From Ophiodon elongatus (Eukaryota; Chordata; Actinopteri; Perciformes; Hexagrammidae), in NCBI GenBank assembly GCA_016806645.1, contig JACSYO010001636.1, positions 1,782,001-1,846,000 on the forward strand: a DNA stretch of 64,000 bases, given 5' to 3'. Position numbers and translations under genes: made by a program. The notes beneath the pieces were generated by a model. That model saw only the letters and a program-made list of their open reading frames with translations. It was not told the DNA's origin and made no database searches. Positions within the stretch are counted from its first letter, which is position 1. Each line of letters opens with the position of its first letter. Shown one piece after another: positions 11,501 through 22,859 of this stretch.

Positions 11501-13689
11501 TAAGAGGAAGATTGTGTCGTTTCATTACTCAAAAGTTACATCCTTTAAACTTACAGAAGACTACATTCACTTCTACATTGTGCTTAATAAATATGTACAG
11601 AACTTTAAATGTACAAACCTCAAAGATTTTTTTGATATAAAACCAATATGTCATCTTAAAAAGATTAAAATAACAATAGCATGTAACCAAAATCATACAA
11701 AATGCTTTTATGCTGTATATACTTGCACATACTGTATATAGAGGCCACATTTCTACATTGCAACACAGTATTATGTAGTGGCTTAACACCGGCAGCATAC
11801 AGGCCATTACATTTTTGCACAGACTACGTTCTAGCTCTGTAGTCTTAATTGATATAAAAAAAAGAGGAGGAAAAAAATCAATGGAAAGCCATGAAGGTAT
11901 TTTTCCCCAAAATAACACATTGCATTGACCCTAATCCAAATCCACTCAGAAACCAGGCAATTTCTCACTGCCAGTCTCCAGACCCCAGCTCTACTCGTGG
12001 CTTCAAGCGGGCGGTAAACACTCACTTGTGAAATGGGGGGAGGAGTGGGGAGGGGCATAAATGAAAATTCAAGGAAAGGGGAACATAAGATATGTTGTCT
12101 GCTTTCAGCGGTTGTTAGAAAATAAATTGCTTTTGAAAGTAGAAATGTTTACCTCAATTGAGAACCGTTTTATGCCCTTGACAGGAAATTATTTCACAGC
12201 TTCTCAAGCAGCCGCTCTTTCCAATGGTTATGTTTCCTTAACCCCACCAAATAACATTGGCCTTCACATTCAGCTAAAGTATAAATAGCCTACTTTGCCC
12301 ATGTTTGGAGGACTTTCTCAGTTGGTTCCTCAACTAATTTCTCTCCTCTATGGAGCAGCTGGAGGAACAGAATAGAAGGAAAATGGTACATTGGTGTTCC
12401 TGTAGCTCCGGTATGTGGAGTGAATTTGTAGGAAAACAATGAGAAGATTGGATATGAAATAACACAGCAAGCACTAAGCAAACATCGGTGTAACAGCAAA
12501 TGGGAAACCAAGGATATTGCCAGATACAGCAATAGGTTATTGTACGCTTACGTTTTCCCCTGAAAAGCAACTTGTTGTGGTTGTGTGGCTGCTTGGGCGT
12601 ACAAATTGTTTGACTTTCACAGTGGAGGCCACGACTTGCATCATGTCTCCTGCCAACAGTCAAAGTTGATCGCTTTCTACCATGATCACAATCTTCAACT
12701 TACCTTGCTTGAACACAGTTACCTTGCAGACCGATTCTTAGTGCCGCACTCCCTTAGTTACTGTTGCTAGGTCGGACAACCTTGACAAAAAGAAACATGG
12801 TGACGCCGGTCCTGTTGAGCAAGGCTATTTAATGAACACAGGGACACATGGGAAGTGTAACTGGAGCTGCAATGTTACAGGAGTACACAGCAGACGGCGC
12901 TAGAAATAAAGGAATGGCGTCATTGGTGCTGTTGCTGAGGCTCAGTAATTACAGGCTGGCTACTCGCTGTTATAATCGCCAAGTGTGCATCGGCTAGAAG
13001 GTATGTTCCCAAGACTTGATGTTAAAAATGATGCCTGAGACCGATTATCAGTTTACTGCACTTTAATGCAATACACACTTGCCTGTGTGTATGTGTGTAT
13101 CTGGTTCTGAAAAGGTAAACCAATACAACGTAAACGTTAACAACAGTTCACTCATAATAAAAGCCTTCAAAAGCTGCAAATATCCAATAGTTTACAACTT
13201 AGCTACAACACCCAAACTTGCAAACTAACAAAAGTGAAAGTATCCTAGTCACAGTTGGCTAGTATAACCTAGGAATTCGCCAGACATTTTAATAAGCATT
13301 CAATATACTGTATGCATCATTGTCAGCATAATGTACATAGTAAAGGTAAAATGATAACAAACTGTCCTGCATGTAAGTATTACACATAACGGGAACGTTC
13401 GGTGCCATGAGCGCTGGTAAATGACAGATTTCTACCGCTAATTATACACACTGTAATTACAGATTCCTAAAGATAACAATAATTACGATATAAACATCAT
13501 AACTTACATTTCTCTGGACGCACACACGGGAATGCAAACATCAACTGTCAATCTGCATAGCACATCAAACCTGAACAGATAAATGAAATAAAGTCTGAAT
13601 CATGCTGCTCCCATAAAGACCAGTAGACGCTACTCGGCCAAGTCTGCGGCAGCACCCCTAGTGGCTGGGCCCTCAAACAACCCGTCCTG
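11501..13689. other. AT-rich intergenic DNA, nothing firmly recognised
   Basis: Several short open frames (11514-11741, 11529-11918, 12061-12288, 12334-12663) overlap on opposite strands without domain content. No firm repeat family or RNA gene is visible. Confidence 0.4.
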
Positions 13690-13692
13690 TTA

Positions 13693-13745
13693 TAGATAGA
13701 TAGATAGATAAATACTTTATTAATCCCGCAAGGGGACATTTTTTA
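13693..13745 (-). repeat. (GATA)n plus retroposon-like 3' tail
   Basis: Four to five TAGA/GATA units are followed by AATACTTTATTAATCCCGCAA. Reversed, this reads as a short '...GGGATTAATAAAGTAT' end followed by a tetranucleotide tail. In fish genomes this arrangement typically marks the 3' end of a non-LTR retroposon. Only the tail is seen here. Confidence 0.5.
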
Positions 13746-14021
13746 TTATGCCCTTCAAAACAGGTGCGCTCAAGTAAGCTTGACTGGATGGTGGCCGATA
13801 TAAACTAGAACGTTTTTAAATAGAAAGCATTTATTTATGGTCTTTTATTAAAGGTCTATTCAAGCATTTTAGAATTGTGGTTCTTACCCACAAAATAGGC
13901 TATTACGAGACCAGATCTTACTGCGCATGTGTTGTACCCCAATGATATGAAGCAATATGAAGCTATAACATCACCTCTTTTCCCCCTCCTTGACATTTAG
14001 CCGGATGCCCCATCGTGTTTT

Positions 14022-14105
14022 ATGGGACTCTGGTGCTCAGAAACACTCTTGTTTTGTCCAGAGGGACCACCAAAATCAACAGAAAATGTTCAATGTTCAT
14101 TCTAT
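14022..14105 (+). repeat. dispersed repeat family B, fragment
   Basis: Contains 'GGTGCTCAGAAACACT', then 'GTCCAGAGGGACCACCA' and 'AATCAACAGAAAATG'. The same series occurs at 38.64-38.70 kb and partly at 49.94-49.99 kb, so this is one of three copies in the window. Confidence 0.6.
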
Positions 14106-14260
14106 CTGTAATACGACACACTTGTACTACCAGGAACCATGAATGTCAACCAGGAGTCAAATCTTAAGGCATATAGCTTTAACCGAGCAGTCTTTGTTGC
14201 CTAAACCTAAATGTAATCAAACCTTAAAAATAGAATTGCTAGATCGTCCTTTTGTCATGA
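14106..14260 (-). repeat. possible diverged family A copy
   Basis: Reversed, the segment near 14195-14220 reads TTTAGGTTTAGGCAACAAAG, resembling the TTAGGTTTAG-CAACAAAA unit of family A at 46.2 kb. 'GTCAACCAGGAGTC' upstream resembles its 3' part. The similarity is short and the call is tentative. Confidence 0.35.
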
Positions 14261-14284
14261 TGTTGTTCCTGATGTGCTAGTCCC

Positions 14285-14525
14285 AGCAAATGGGAGTTAG
14301 TACTCAGAGGACGATCCACTCTGTCTTGGAAGTTCGGCGGTTCAATCCCCGGATCCACTAGTCTAAGACAATCGGTGTATGATGTGAGGTGTTAATGTGA
14401 ATTAGTTTAGTCCTGATGCGGAGGTGGCATCCTACATGGTAGCCATCAGTGTGTGAATGGGTGAATGATATGTAGTTGCAAGCGCGTTGAGTTTCGGAAG
14501 CTATACAAATGCAAGTGTCTCATAC
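14285..14525 (+). mobile_element. tRNA-derived SINE, copy 1
   Basis: A degenerate tRNA-like head carries a B-box-like 'GGTTCAATCCCCGG' (14339-14352). The body has CAATCGGTGTATGATGTGAG and 'CATCAGTGTGTGAATGGGTG', and the tail has 'GCGCGTTGAGTTTCGGAAG' then 'CTATACAAATGCAAG'. The order matches the SINEs at 16.56 and 44.98 kb. The middle segment present in copy 3 (TGTCCTTGGGCAAGACAC) is missing here. Such elements are transcribed by RNA polymerase III and mobilised by a partner LINE. Confidence 0.8.
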
Positions 14526-14845
14526 ATAGTGTTTACCATAAACACTAGGATTGAGAGTAAAGCTGTGGCTCTTACCCTTAGTTGCTGCTGAGCCTTCTAT
14601 CAGCCCAATTACTGTTCTCCTGCAAGGACAGTCTTGGAAGAAACTACTAGTGTGGATCAATTCACTTAAAGTCAACTCTGCTAAATAACCACCGGTAATC
14701 ATATGGCTCATCTAACCTTGTCAGAGAATGTTGATACTGGGTGATTCTGCAAAATCCAGGAATACATTTAATGGCGATGTTTTTAAAAATTCTTGTCTTC
14801 AATATCCGCATATGGCAACTATGTTATGACTGGTAAACCACAGGG
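14526..14845. other. intergenic, nothing recognised
   Basis: Between the SINE and the solo LTR I see no gene or named repeat. Confidence 0.4.
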
Positions 14846-15178
14846 AAAAAAACTGAGTCAATTGCACGACCAGGACACAGGATAAGGTGTAGGTAGAACA
14901 GTCTTTATTAAACAGCAGAGGTTTGGTACACGGGTAGGCAGTCAGAACAGGCAAACAAATCAGGCAGGGATCAGGCAAGACCGTGGTCGATGAAAAACAT
15001 TTCGAGATCAGAGAAACCTGGAACATGAACTCTAGGAAATCACTGGAAAGTAAGACACAGAGGACCAAGACAAACTAGCACAGAGACGGGGGAACACAGG
15101 GTTTAAATACACTGGGGATGTGTAGGTGATTAGACACAGGTGGGATCAATCAGGGGCGGGACAGACCATAGGCTCGTT
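14846..15178 (-). mobile_element. solo LTR of a Gypsy-type retrotransposon
   Basis: Read on the minus strand, this has the layout of a fish Ty3/Gypsy LTR: 'CTGATTGATCCCACCTG', a TATA-like GTGTATTTAAACCC, a CTCTGTGCTAGTTTGTC start region, a CTGCCTGATTTGTTTGCCTG pyrimidine-rich R/U5 stretch, and a polyadenylation signal (TTTAATAAAGACTG) near 14900-14913. No gag or pol lies beside it on the minus strand, so it is probably a solo LTR left by LTR-LTR recombination. Exact ends and target duplication were not resolved. The open frame at 14799-15068 (-) lies inside it and is not a gene. Confidence 0.55.
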
Positions 15179-15249
15179 CAAGATGAGCCAGTCCTGGACA
15201 GAATCGATCACCGGCGATCGGCACGCAATGCATGCCGGTTACATTTGTG

Positions 15250-15950
15250 TCCGACTTGATCCCGACTTGCTCTGAGGTCATGCACATGTGGTCAACGATG
15301 ACCTCCCGAGATCGAGGCGGACACAGTTTTTAGAGCCAGGCACCGCAGTTGCTCTCTACCGACTGCATGACCCAGGGCATGATGGGAAACGCCTGGCTGT
15401 CGCCAGATCAAAGAGCTGATTGGCTCTTAGATTTGACAACAAACACCACGTTTTGTAGAAATCCTATTTTTCTGTGTAGTTGTAATACTTAATGCTCGAT
15501 TGTTGGCTATTAGTCTCATGTTGTGCAGTGAAGGTTTAATATCTTGTGTGGTCGATAATAATAAAGCTTATTTATACAACATTTATCACAATGAGCAGCA
15601 AAGTGTTTCACAGGCAGACAAAAAGAAAAAAGATACATATAAATAAATCCGAACGAAGTCTGCGAACTACAAGTAGCCTACAGATCGGATCTAACAGGAA
15701 GTAACTGTTTGTTTAACTTACTGTTTATTCTTTGAAGGCAGCTGCCGCCTGCTCTTGTCCACTTTCCAGCCGAGACGCAGTTCATCTCGAACAAGCATGA
15801 ATCACAGTGGCGGGAAAACACAAAAAGGCAGGAAGTGAACTGACCTGCAACAAGAGGAGAGGTAAGTAACTCAAAATAAAACAGGAAATAAAGATAACGG
15901 ATCAAATAAGGAAAACATAACTTTGTAGACAGGACGAGACAGGACAAGAT
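15250..15950. repeat. repeat-like sequence, families uncertain
   Basis: 15360-15440 (GCATGATGGGAAACGCC, then ATCAAAGAGCTGATTGGCTC) and 15560-15950 (AAAACAGGAAATAAAGATAAC) have the feel of old interspersed teleost repeats. I cannot assign a class or find terminal repeats. The minus-strand open frame at 15678-15947 is not a recognisable protein. Confidence 0.3.
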
Positions 15951-16059
15951 ATAAAAAAGCCCATCTCTGTGATTTTTGCATATTATTCTCTCCCTAATAG
16001 GCCAGATAGTGTTATGTACTACTCAGTCTAAGCATTACAGACTTCACTTCTATTTCTTG

Positions 16060-16265
16060 CCTGCCTGTTCCTGATCACAGCCTGTTTACAGTTCCTACCC
16101 GTTGCCTGCTTTGTTTGCCCTCACTGACTGACTACCTGCAGCCAAACAACAAAATTCTGCCTTGAACTTCTTACCAAGTATACAATTGATTGCTCTGCCT
16201 ATCTGAGTTTTGTTTTTGAAGCCACGTCTCTGTTTGCAGAACTGTTACAGTACAATCTGGCCAAA
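16060..16265 (+). mobile_element. Gypsy retrotransposon, 5' LTR 3' end and leader
   Basis: The pyrimidine-rich CCTGTTCCTGATCACAGCC...GCCTGCTTTG...CTTCTTACCAAG stretch resembles the R/U5 end of a fish Gypsy LTR. It is followed by 'CAGTACAATCTGGCCAAA', directly before the gag start codon. Position and orientation agree with the gag and pol remnants downstream. Confidence 0.6.
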
Positions 16266-16555
16266 ATGGACTCTGCTGACACCAACCCCATTCAGGAAGC
16301 ACTCAGCGTGCGCTATTCACAGACATGTACAGCAACTCCATCACGGGCAACCTTCAGAAGATGAAGACCGTCATGAAGGACAGGGACAGAACATCTATCT
16401 CCCACACAAAGGTGTCTCTCCAGGGACGGGGACTGGCTTATGTCACCCTTTCCAGACACACTGTTTCTTGGTGTTCCAGCACTAGCCTTCTTACACAAAA
16501 AAATAATTGTCTCTCGGCAAACTTCCTACTGACCTTGATGCCCTGTGTACAGCCA
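16266..16555 (+). pseudogene. Gypsy gag remnant
   Basis: The frame starting ATG at 16266 reads M-D-S-A-D-T-N-P-I-Q-E-A-L, the kind of N-terminus seen in gag of fish Ty3/Gypsy elements (often beginning MD.AD...). Gag would form the retroelement particle. The frame is soon lost to stops and shifts, and no CCHC zinc knuckle is visible. The remnant is cut off by a SINE from about 16556. A short in-phase open frame at 16210-16485 partly overlaps in another frame and is incidental. Confidence 0.6.
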
Positions 16556-16874
16556 GGGTGGCTGTGGTTTAGAGGTAGAGCGGCAGTTCACTAATAAATC
16601 GGCAGGTCAATCTTCGACTCCTCCACATGTCGAAGTGTCTGCCAGATACTGAACCCCAAATTTCTCTCAAATGTTTGTGTGAGTGCGTGTTTGAATGACC
16701 ATTAGATAACATCCTGATGGGCAGGTTGGCACCTATCATTGCAGCCTCAGCCATCAGTCTATGAACGTGTGTGTGAATGGGAGAATTTTGACAATGTCGA
16801 TATGTAGTGTAAAGCGCTTTGAGTGGATTGGAAGACTAGAGTACGCTATATGCAAGTCTATTTACCTTTTACCA
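16556..16874 (+). mobile_element. tRNA-derived SINE, copy 2, nested in Gypsy
   Basis: Begins GGGTGGCTGTGGTTTAGAGG, with an A-box-like 'GTTTAGAGGTAGAGCGG' at 16565-16581. A degraded B box, 'CACATGTCGAAGTGTC' and 'ACTGAACCCCAAATT' follow. The 3' part is TGTAGTGTAAAGCGCTTTG, then 'GAAGACTAGAGTACGC', ending in TTTACCTTTTACC. It sits between the gag remnant and the RT remnant of the Gypsy element, so it inserted after, or helped break, that element. Target-site duplications are not evident. Confidence 0.85.
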
Positions 16875-16959
16875 TCTACACCCATCTCACAGAGAGAAGG
16901 AAATAGAGGAGGGATCCTGTCTCTGCTGTCACAGGGCTATCATTGCCTTACTCTCTTCG

Positions 16960-17440
16960 TCGGCACTCTTGTTCCCCCTCCTGGACCTCACAATGACTGC
17001 TGGCCACTTCGTCTCAGCCTGTCAGGAGTTCAGTAGTATACGAGAGGGGGCTGGTGAGCCAAACTCCGGAAATCCCCTCTGGTCTTCATCTCCAAGCCTA
17101 GTTAATTATTTCTGCCGCCCTCACTGTCTCTGTGTTCCTCGACCGGGTGACATCCTTTGGGTCATGTCGGACCGCTTTGGTATGTCTGGCCCATTCTGAT
17201 CTTCACCCAGAATGAGCAGGAACATAAGCAGAGCATGTATCAGGTATTGCGACAGCTCCTGAAGATTCAACCAGTCGTTGGCTGAGAGGTGCGCAAGTTC
17301 CATATCCAGACAATCTCTTTCCTGGGCTACGTTGTTTTTGCTGGCAGCATCCAATTGGACCACATCAAGGTCAGCGCTGTCACTGAATGGCCTACACCAC
17401 GAACCGCAGCTGAAGTGGTTCCTGGTGTTTGCTAATTTCT
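16960..17440 (+). pseudogene. Gypsy pol reverse transcriptase remnant
   Basis: Blocks of Ty3/Gypsy reverse transcriptase are readable in shifting frames. 'SSIREG' near 17033-17050 matches the ...IR.GDEW region. Around 17197-17255 the translation I-L-I-F-T-Q-N-E-Q-E-H-K-Q-S-M-Y-Q-V matches the region after the catalytic YxDD. Around 17294-17435, K-F-H-I-Q-T-I-S-F-L-G-Y-V-V and V-S-A-V-T-E-W-P match the conserved FLGYV...V..W domain, followed by VFANFYR. The catalytic YLDD itself is lost, and several frameshifts and stops make it non-functional. Confidence 0.88.
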
Positions 17441-17447
17441 ATAGATG

Positions 17448-17640
17448 ATGTCTCTACAGTGCTTTTGCTGCCTCATATCTCAGGCGTCGCTTTACCTCAT
17501 CTCCCATTCTGATTCTACCAGATCCATTCGTCTCCCTCAGCTGCTGGCGGTCAAGTTGGCATTGAAATCTTGCCTGCACCTGCATCATCACCGCCATTTC
17601 TTTGGAAATCAAGAAAAAGCTAAAGCTAAAGGCCTGGAAT
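17448..17640 (+). pseudogene. Gypsy RNase H region remnant
   Basis: One frame from 17448 reads through R-F-T-S-S-P-I-L-I-L-P-D-P-F-V, the ..FT.APIL..PDP.. link between reverse transcriptase and RNase H. Another frame near 17530-17560 reads P-Q-L-L-A-V-K-L-A-L, matching the RNase H 'ELLA(V/I)..AL' motif. The intervening VDAS motif is gone. This confirms element order RT then RNase H on the plus strand. Confidence 0.75.
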
Positions 17641-17764
17641 TGTACCCTGCCCCCAACGGCTGCCCACCTAGACTTTTGTACCAGTCTCCCTCCATTCCAA
17701 GTAGCTCTAGTGGAGTCACTCCACCTGTTCCACTCGTCATCCAGGCATCTGCCATATCCTGAGC

Positions 17765-17945
17765 TTTCTGAAGCAGCGGTTCTGGTGGCCCACCATGAAG
17801 CCCAACATTGGGGAGTTCATTACTGGCTATAAATGTCCAAAACAATGTCCCTCGACACGCGCCAGTAGACCTCCTTCAACCTCTCCCAGTTGCTCATCAC
17901 CTCTGGTCATACATCTGTCTGGATTGTCATTTGTTTGCCTCTGAA
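17765..17945 (+). pseudogene. Gypsy integrase N-terminal remnant
   Basis: From 17771 the frame reads K-Q-R-F-W-W-P-T-M-K-P-N-I-G-E-F-I, matching the (R)FWWP.M..D...FV segment of the integrase zinc-binding domain. At 17859-17900, A-P-V-D-L-L-Q-P-L-P-V-A-H-H-L-W-S matches the following '..GLLQPLP.P..PWS' segment. It is truncated soon after, and no DDE catalytic core or 3' LTR is recognised downstream. Confidence 0.82.
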
Positions 17946-17949
17946 CTGC

Positions 17950-19050
17950 TTTTGAGTCCACATGCAGAACTGTTTCAATAGTATGGTTAGGCTTAGTGAA
18001 AGATCATTGATACAGTTTATCCAATAATTGCAGGTCTGTGACCCACACAAACCTTTGCGGTAGATTATGATGAAGGCAAGAACAAGTCATTTTACTGTAC
18101 TTCTACATCTACCTATGAGCTCATTCACTTCTTTAAATACATGCAAAACACACTTGACAAAACAGCCTGTGATTAGCTCACATTTAGCTGCAAATCATTT
18201 AGCTGCAAATCAGATGAACTGTGGCTAGATTAATTTACATGAATAGTAAATATGGTGCGGATTTGAAAAACTGTGGTGACACAAAATGTTGCGCCCCTGA
18301 CAGTACTTTGTGGTAGGCTCATCCCCTCTTGAGTTAAGATTATTTTGTCAAACTGCCTTAATACTAACATTTAAAGATGAAGCATCTCAAAGAGATGCTC
18401 TGGTATTAGTTGGCATTTGCTTGACATTTTGATGAACACCTACTGGTACACCAGGAAGAACAAGAACAAGAAAAACTAAAAAGACATTTTTCCAGGAAGT
18501 AAAATAAATGGAATCATGACATACTGAAGAGAGCACAAAGTTTTACCTTTAAACATATTTGGTACTCTTTGATAAATCGATGTCCTGTTATGAAGCAATA
18601 GCTAACAACGTGAAAGTCCTCTCTCTTTTCACAGTGGCTTTAACAATGATGCTGGAATCTTTTGTCACAGCTTTTATTTTGTTAGGGTTTGAATGCTGAG
18701 AGTTTGGAGCACCTCTCCAGTCACACACACACATAGGCAAAACAAACACATAATGGTAGCTTTCAAAGCAGAGAGCTTCAAGACTGCAAACCTCTTTCAG
18801 CCCTCACCAGTACTGCTAGTGGAGGAGAAATAACAAACACAAATATGATGGTGGAACAGAGATGTCAGGGCCAATTAAATGGAATGATTTTATTGCAGCA
18901 CTTATCTCCAACAAGATGCCTGTAGCTAAATGCCATACACAGATACTAGGGTGCCTCACTTTGTGTGGATAAAGGCCTATGATCTTCAGTTGCACAAATT
19001 GTCAACAGGACACTGGAACAGTGCTGCAAGCAACAAATCATGCCACGTTC
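17950..19050. other. intergenic, nothing recognised
   Basis: No coding or firm repeat signal. A short direct duplication TTTAGCTGCAAATCA occurs twice in a row near 18184-18212. Confidence 0.4.
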
Positions 19051-19240
19051 ACACTCGACACGGAAGCGCAGCGAAGTGCTGTGATTTCCAAACCGCTGCC
19101 CGCGTCCTCTCGGCGCCCATGTTAACCAATTGGGTTGTTCACACAGACACCACCCAGACAGAGATTAGCTATATAGAAAACAACATAGGAGCAGAATCGC
19201 TTCTTGATCGTCGCAGACATTTATCCACCACTTTTTAACC
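19045..19240 (+). repeat. dispersed teleost repeat fragment
   Basis: 'CACGTTCACACTCGACACGG' followed by GAAGCGCAGCGAAGTGC and 'TGTTAACCAATTGGG' is the phrasing of a common teleost non-autonomous repeat. Class not assigned. The open frame at 18930-19238 runs through it. Confidence 0.4.
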
Positions 19241-19289
19241 TCATCAGTTTATCCTAGAGGAACCACATCAACACCATAATTGCATCACT

Positions 19290-19910
19290 GGAGATGCAGA
19301 AAAGCATTTGATAAAGTCAACTGGACATCTCTAGTCGTTGCCCTTGAGGAATTTGGTTTTGGCGAGGCGTTCGTTGAGCTAACCAATAATCACACTCCTC
19401 AATACTTCACACTGCAGTGGGAGACAAGACGAGGAAGTCCACTCTCTCCATTACAGTGTACCATTTAGATTGAGCCTCTTGCAGCTGCCATTCGAGAAAA
19501 AACATATGTATTACAGGTAAAAAAACAAATTTTCTCCCAAGAATCTTTTGTATATGCAAATGACATCCTGTCATACCTCAGCAGCTCGTCCAGAGGTCTT
19601 AAGTCGTATATCCATATTCTCAAAATATATGATATTATGAAATAAATTGGACTAAATCTAAATTCCACTACTCTGTGACTAGAATGCAGCAATTAAAAAA
19701 CTCATGTGACAAAAACAACATGTAACACGAGTATCAATGTTTCCAGTTATTTCTTCTAAATTATGCACCATTACTAAAAAGAATTGAGAAAGACCTCGCC
19801 CGCTGGAACAACTTACCCATCCATTATTGGATGAATATCAGCAGTACAAATTATAATACTACCTAAAATAAAGTACATTTTCACTATGATCCTGATCCAA
19901 CCTACTTCCC
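19290..19910 (+). pseudogene. L1-type LINE ORF2 reverse transcriptase remnant
   Basis: Conserved blocks of L1-clade reverse transcriptase appear in order but in different frames. First is K-A-F-D-K-V-N-W (19303-19326) with G-F-G-E-A-F after it. Then come R-R-G-S-P-L-S-P-L (19426-19452) and I-E-P-L-A-A-A-I-R. F-V-Y-A-N-D-I-L (19546-19569) is where the catalytic motif should read (F/Y)ADD, so the first aspartate is replaced. L-L-K-R-I-E-K-D-L-A-R-W-N-N-L-P follows near 19767-19815. Multiple stops and shifts show it is dead. The ORF2 protein normally copies LINE RNA at a nicked target. Confidence 0.85.
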
Positions 19911-20340
19911 ATTGGTTTAACTCTCATCCCACCAACTGGGTTCCCCCTCAGACCCCAGAGGTATACTTTTTGTCACATGTGCTTTATTCTATCATTCCAA
20001 TTTTCATCAATCAATTTGTTCCTAATGACTGCTTAGCATTGTTTTTGGTTTATGTTTTAATTAGTGCTTTTTAAATAATAATTGAAATACCAATGTACTG
20101 GGGTCCTGGGGGCCCCAGTCAAAAGCGACCAATTGTAGAGTAGAATAGATAAATGCAATGTCAGTCATTCTGAAGGAGACAGATGGAGCAGACACACATT
20201 CCCTCTCTGCTTTTGTTTTACACAATATGCAAATTAACTGTAAGTTTCCTAAAATAATAATGATAATCTGCTTTTCCTTCAAGGACATTATTTTGAGAAG
20301 ACATTTACTTAACAATTTGCCTTGATGGTTGCTTCATAGA
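19911..20340. other. intergenic, nothing recognised
   Basis: No gene or firm repeat, except a short imperfect palindrome around ACTGGGGTCCTGGGGGCCCCAGT at about 20097-20119 (arms ACTGGGG and CCCCAGT). Confidence 0.4.
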
Positions 20341-20347
20341 GTAGTTT

Positions 20348-20480
20348 ATTCTCAGAGGTGAGTAGAGTAGCCAAAACAAGTACACAAGTAGAAGTAAAAG
20401 TATTTAATTTGATGTGGATATGACTGGAATTAGTTCAACCACAGATAGTCTTGCTCAGGAAAAGTCAAAGAAGTGATCCA
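20348..20480 (+). repeat. AGTA-rich teleost repeat fragment
   Basis: 'AGAGGTGAGTAGAGTAGCC' then 'CACAAGTAGAAGTAAAAGT' and TCAAAGAAGTG match in style a common teleost non-autonomous repeat that starts 'AGAGGTGGGTAGAGTA'. Family not named. Confidence 0.45.
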
Positions 20481-22859
20481 ACACCTGCATTTATTTGTGA
20501 TGAAATGATTAGATAATCTGCCACATATATGCCAGACAATTTCCCCAGACTATATTCCTCAAGTGTGATCACAAAATATGACATTAATATTGTTCTATAT
20601 TAAGAAATTAACAAGTAAATACAAATTATAATTGCAATATTTATATTTTTGTTTTACAAATATATCAGCAAATTGCGTGCATCTGCCTAAAAGATGTCTG
20701 GTATGTCAACACGTAAATGTAAAAAGTGTCAACCTACACGTTATAGCGTCCCTAAACTTTGATCATCTCAGTATAGATGTTCTTAGTTCCAGTTCCCATC
20801 ACAGACAGCCACAGATCCCATCCAGGTCTCTCCAATCACATGAGGACGAAGATTAGAGAAGTGGCTAAATCAGTCTCTTATCGTTCAGAAAATAGCTCGT
20901 ATCAGATGAATCGTTTAGGCTAATTAGGAGTTAATGCTGTGATGTTTCATCATTAATTGCCTACGAAATACAGGTGTGTTCACTTTAACACAAAAAAAGA
21001 CCATCTGTGGTTCACACGTTATATCAGTCATGTCCAAATGACTCAAATGACGTCAATCGTCAGCTCATTTTTCATAATCAGCGTAGCATTACAATACTAG
21101 CACAAGCCTGTTCTGTCTCTCCTGTGGACTTGATATTAAGCCATCAGCACATTACAGATTTGGTGAATCACTGTTAATGACTGATTATCTGGCAATAGCT
21201 GTGACAAGAGTGTGTGGATGAAGCATTTAGCTGTCCAGACTTACTCATTTAGTTAGCTTGGTAGCTTTCTAATTCCATTAAAAAGCACTGCATGAACTCC
21301 TGGGCTTGGTCTACGTTACTTAAACATTCAGTTTACTGTTTTAACTCACCATTGGTGATGGCCGTCACCCTTTCAATTAACTTATGCTAATGCTAATTGA
21401 TAATGCTAATCACTAGCATGCTGACTATTGTTATGATTTAGGTTGGATAAGGGTCTGTTATAGTAACAAAATACAGTATAAACTCATAAACATGGGGTCC
21501 AACTTTTCAATTTAGTTTGGAGTTTTTATTTTTATTTCACGAGTCTGTGACATTACCCACCGCCGGGGGTCAGGGTCATCTCTCCTCAACCCCAAGGACT
21601 TTTGTTTTAAAAAATGCTCAGTTTTAAAGCATTTATAGATGAAAAGCCAAGTGAATAACCATTGTCAATTATGAATAAGCATGCTTGATCATTTTTGCCA
21701 ACCTTAAAAAATCATAGGTAAACAATGCTAATTAATCACATTGAGTTCACTGAAGAAGCTGTGAGAAGAGAGCCCCTTTCAACTTCAGCTAGCTAAATGA
21801 CAACAAATAAATCGCTCTTACAATTTCTTTATTGCAATTTCTATCTGATGAATTGGATTTACAAAATGGCACATACTGCTTTAGTCATGTTTTAGCTGCA
21901 TTACCAGAAACATGACCTTGCAAACATGAATTCGTTAGGTAATATGTGTAATTTAGTAAATAGTTGTGACAGCAACAATTATCTACAAAATGCAGATTTG
22001 TCCTTGACACTGGTGACTCTCAACAGCCATCTGAAGGCAGCAGGTACCTGTTCCATCTGCAGTCTCTAACTGGAGTAATGTTGCACACTGTCAAACCACA
22101 AGTTTACATTCTGTGCAACCAGCATCAGACTGTTGTAAAATAACAACAGATCCCTCTGTGCTTCTGTGTACATCAAACGTGTCATTTTGATGAATTATTC
22201 TACGCAGTTTCCTCTACTAGTCAACGGGCAAGTTGGGGACTGACGCATTGAAAACAGTTTACACAGCTCCACGAAAAAAGAAAAAAAAACATGAATCACT
22301 TAAAACTTCTCAGGTGCACTTAGGGAGCCTAGCCACGAAATTACCAGAAAATGCATTAGGCATGCTTCCGATGCACTGGAAAGGGGCAGGGCGCACCTGG
22401 CTGGGATCTGGCCGAGCCGCTGGCTTTACAGCAGTAGAGCCTTTCCTCTTGTGCGGGCAGAGCAGCAGCTATCGACTTGTGGAGGTAAAAAGATAGAAAC
22501 CACCGCTCTGTGCAGAGAAAGTAGGCGACTGATAGCTGCTGATTCTGAATCATGTTGAATAAAGCACCACAAAGTAGGAGGTAATCAGCCGTCGCACTAC
22601 TTGTCTGTACGTTTAAGGTTTTAGAAGGAGATTTTATCATTAGGCTACGCAGTCGTTCGTTCTGTGTGAGGAAATGGACGTGTCACGTGAGTGCTGTGAA
22701 AAGTGTCAATTCCAGTCTCGGGGTCGACGCGTGAGAGGTGGCAGCCCTGTTATGAACATTAGTGAATTTGAGTTGACATGTCAGGATGGGAAATGTGAAT
22801 GCTAGGGATTAGCATAAGCGATTCACACGCTAATTGAAAGGGAAACGGCTACTCTTCTC
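20481..22859. other. intergenic, mostly unrecognised
   Basis: Contains TAGCATGC/TGCTAAT-type short-motif repeats near 21380-21425. No gene: the frames at 22233-22496 (+) and 22356-22640 (-) are overlapping shadows without domain content. Confidence 0.4.

Noticed and set aside
13693..13710. CRISPR-like or other array from regular repeats
   Set aside because: This and the other regular repeats in the window are simple microsatellites or minisatellites without spacers. The genome is eukaryotic.
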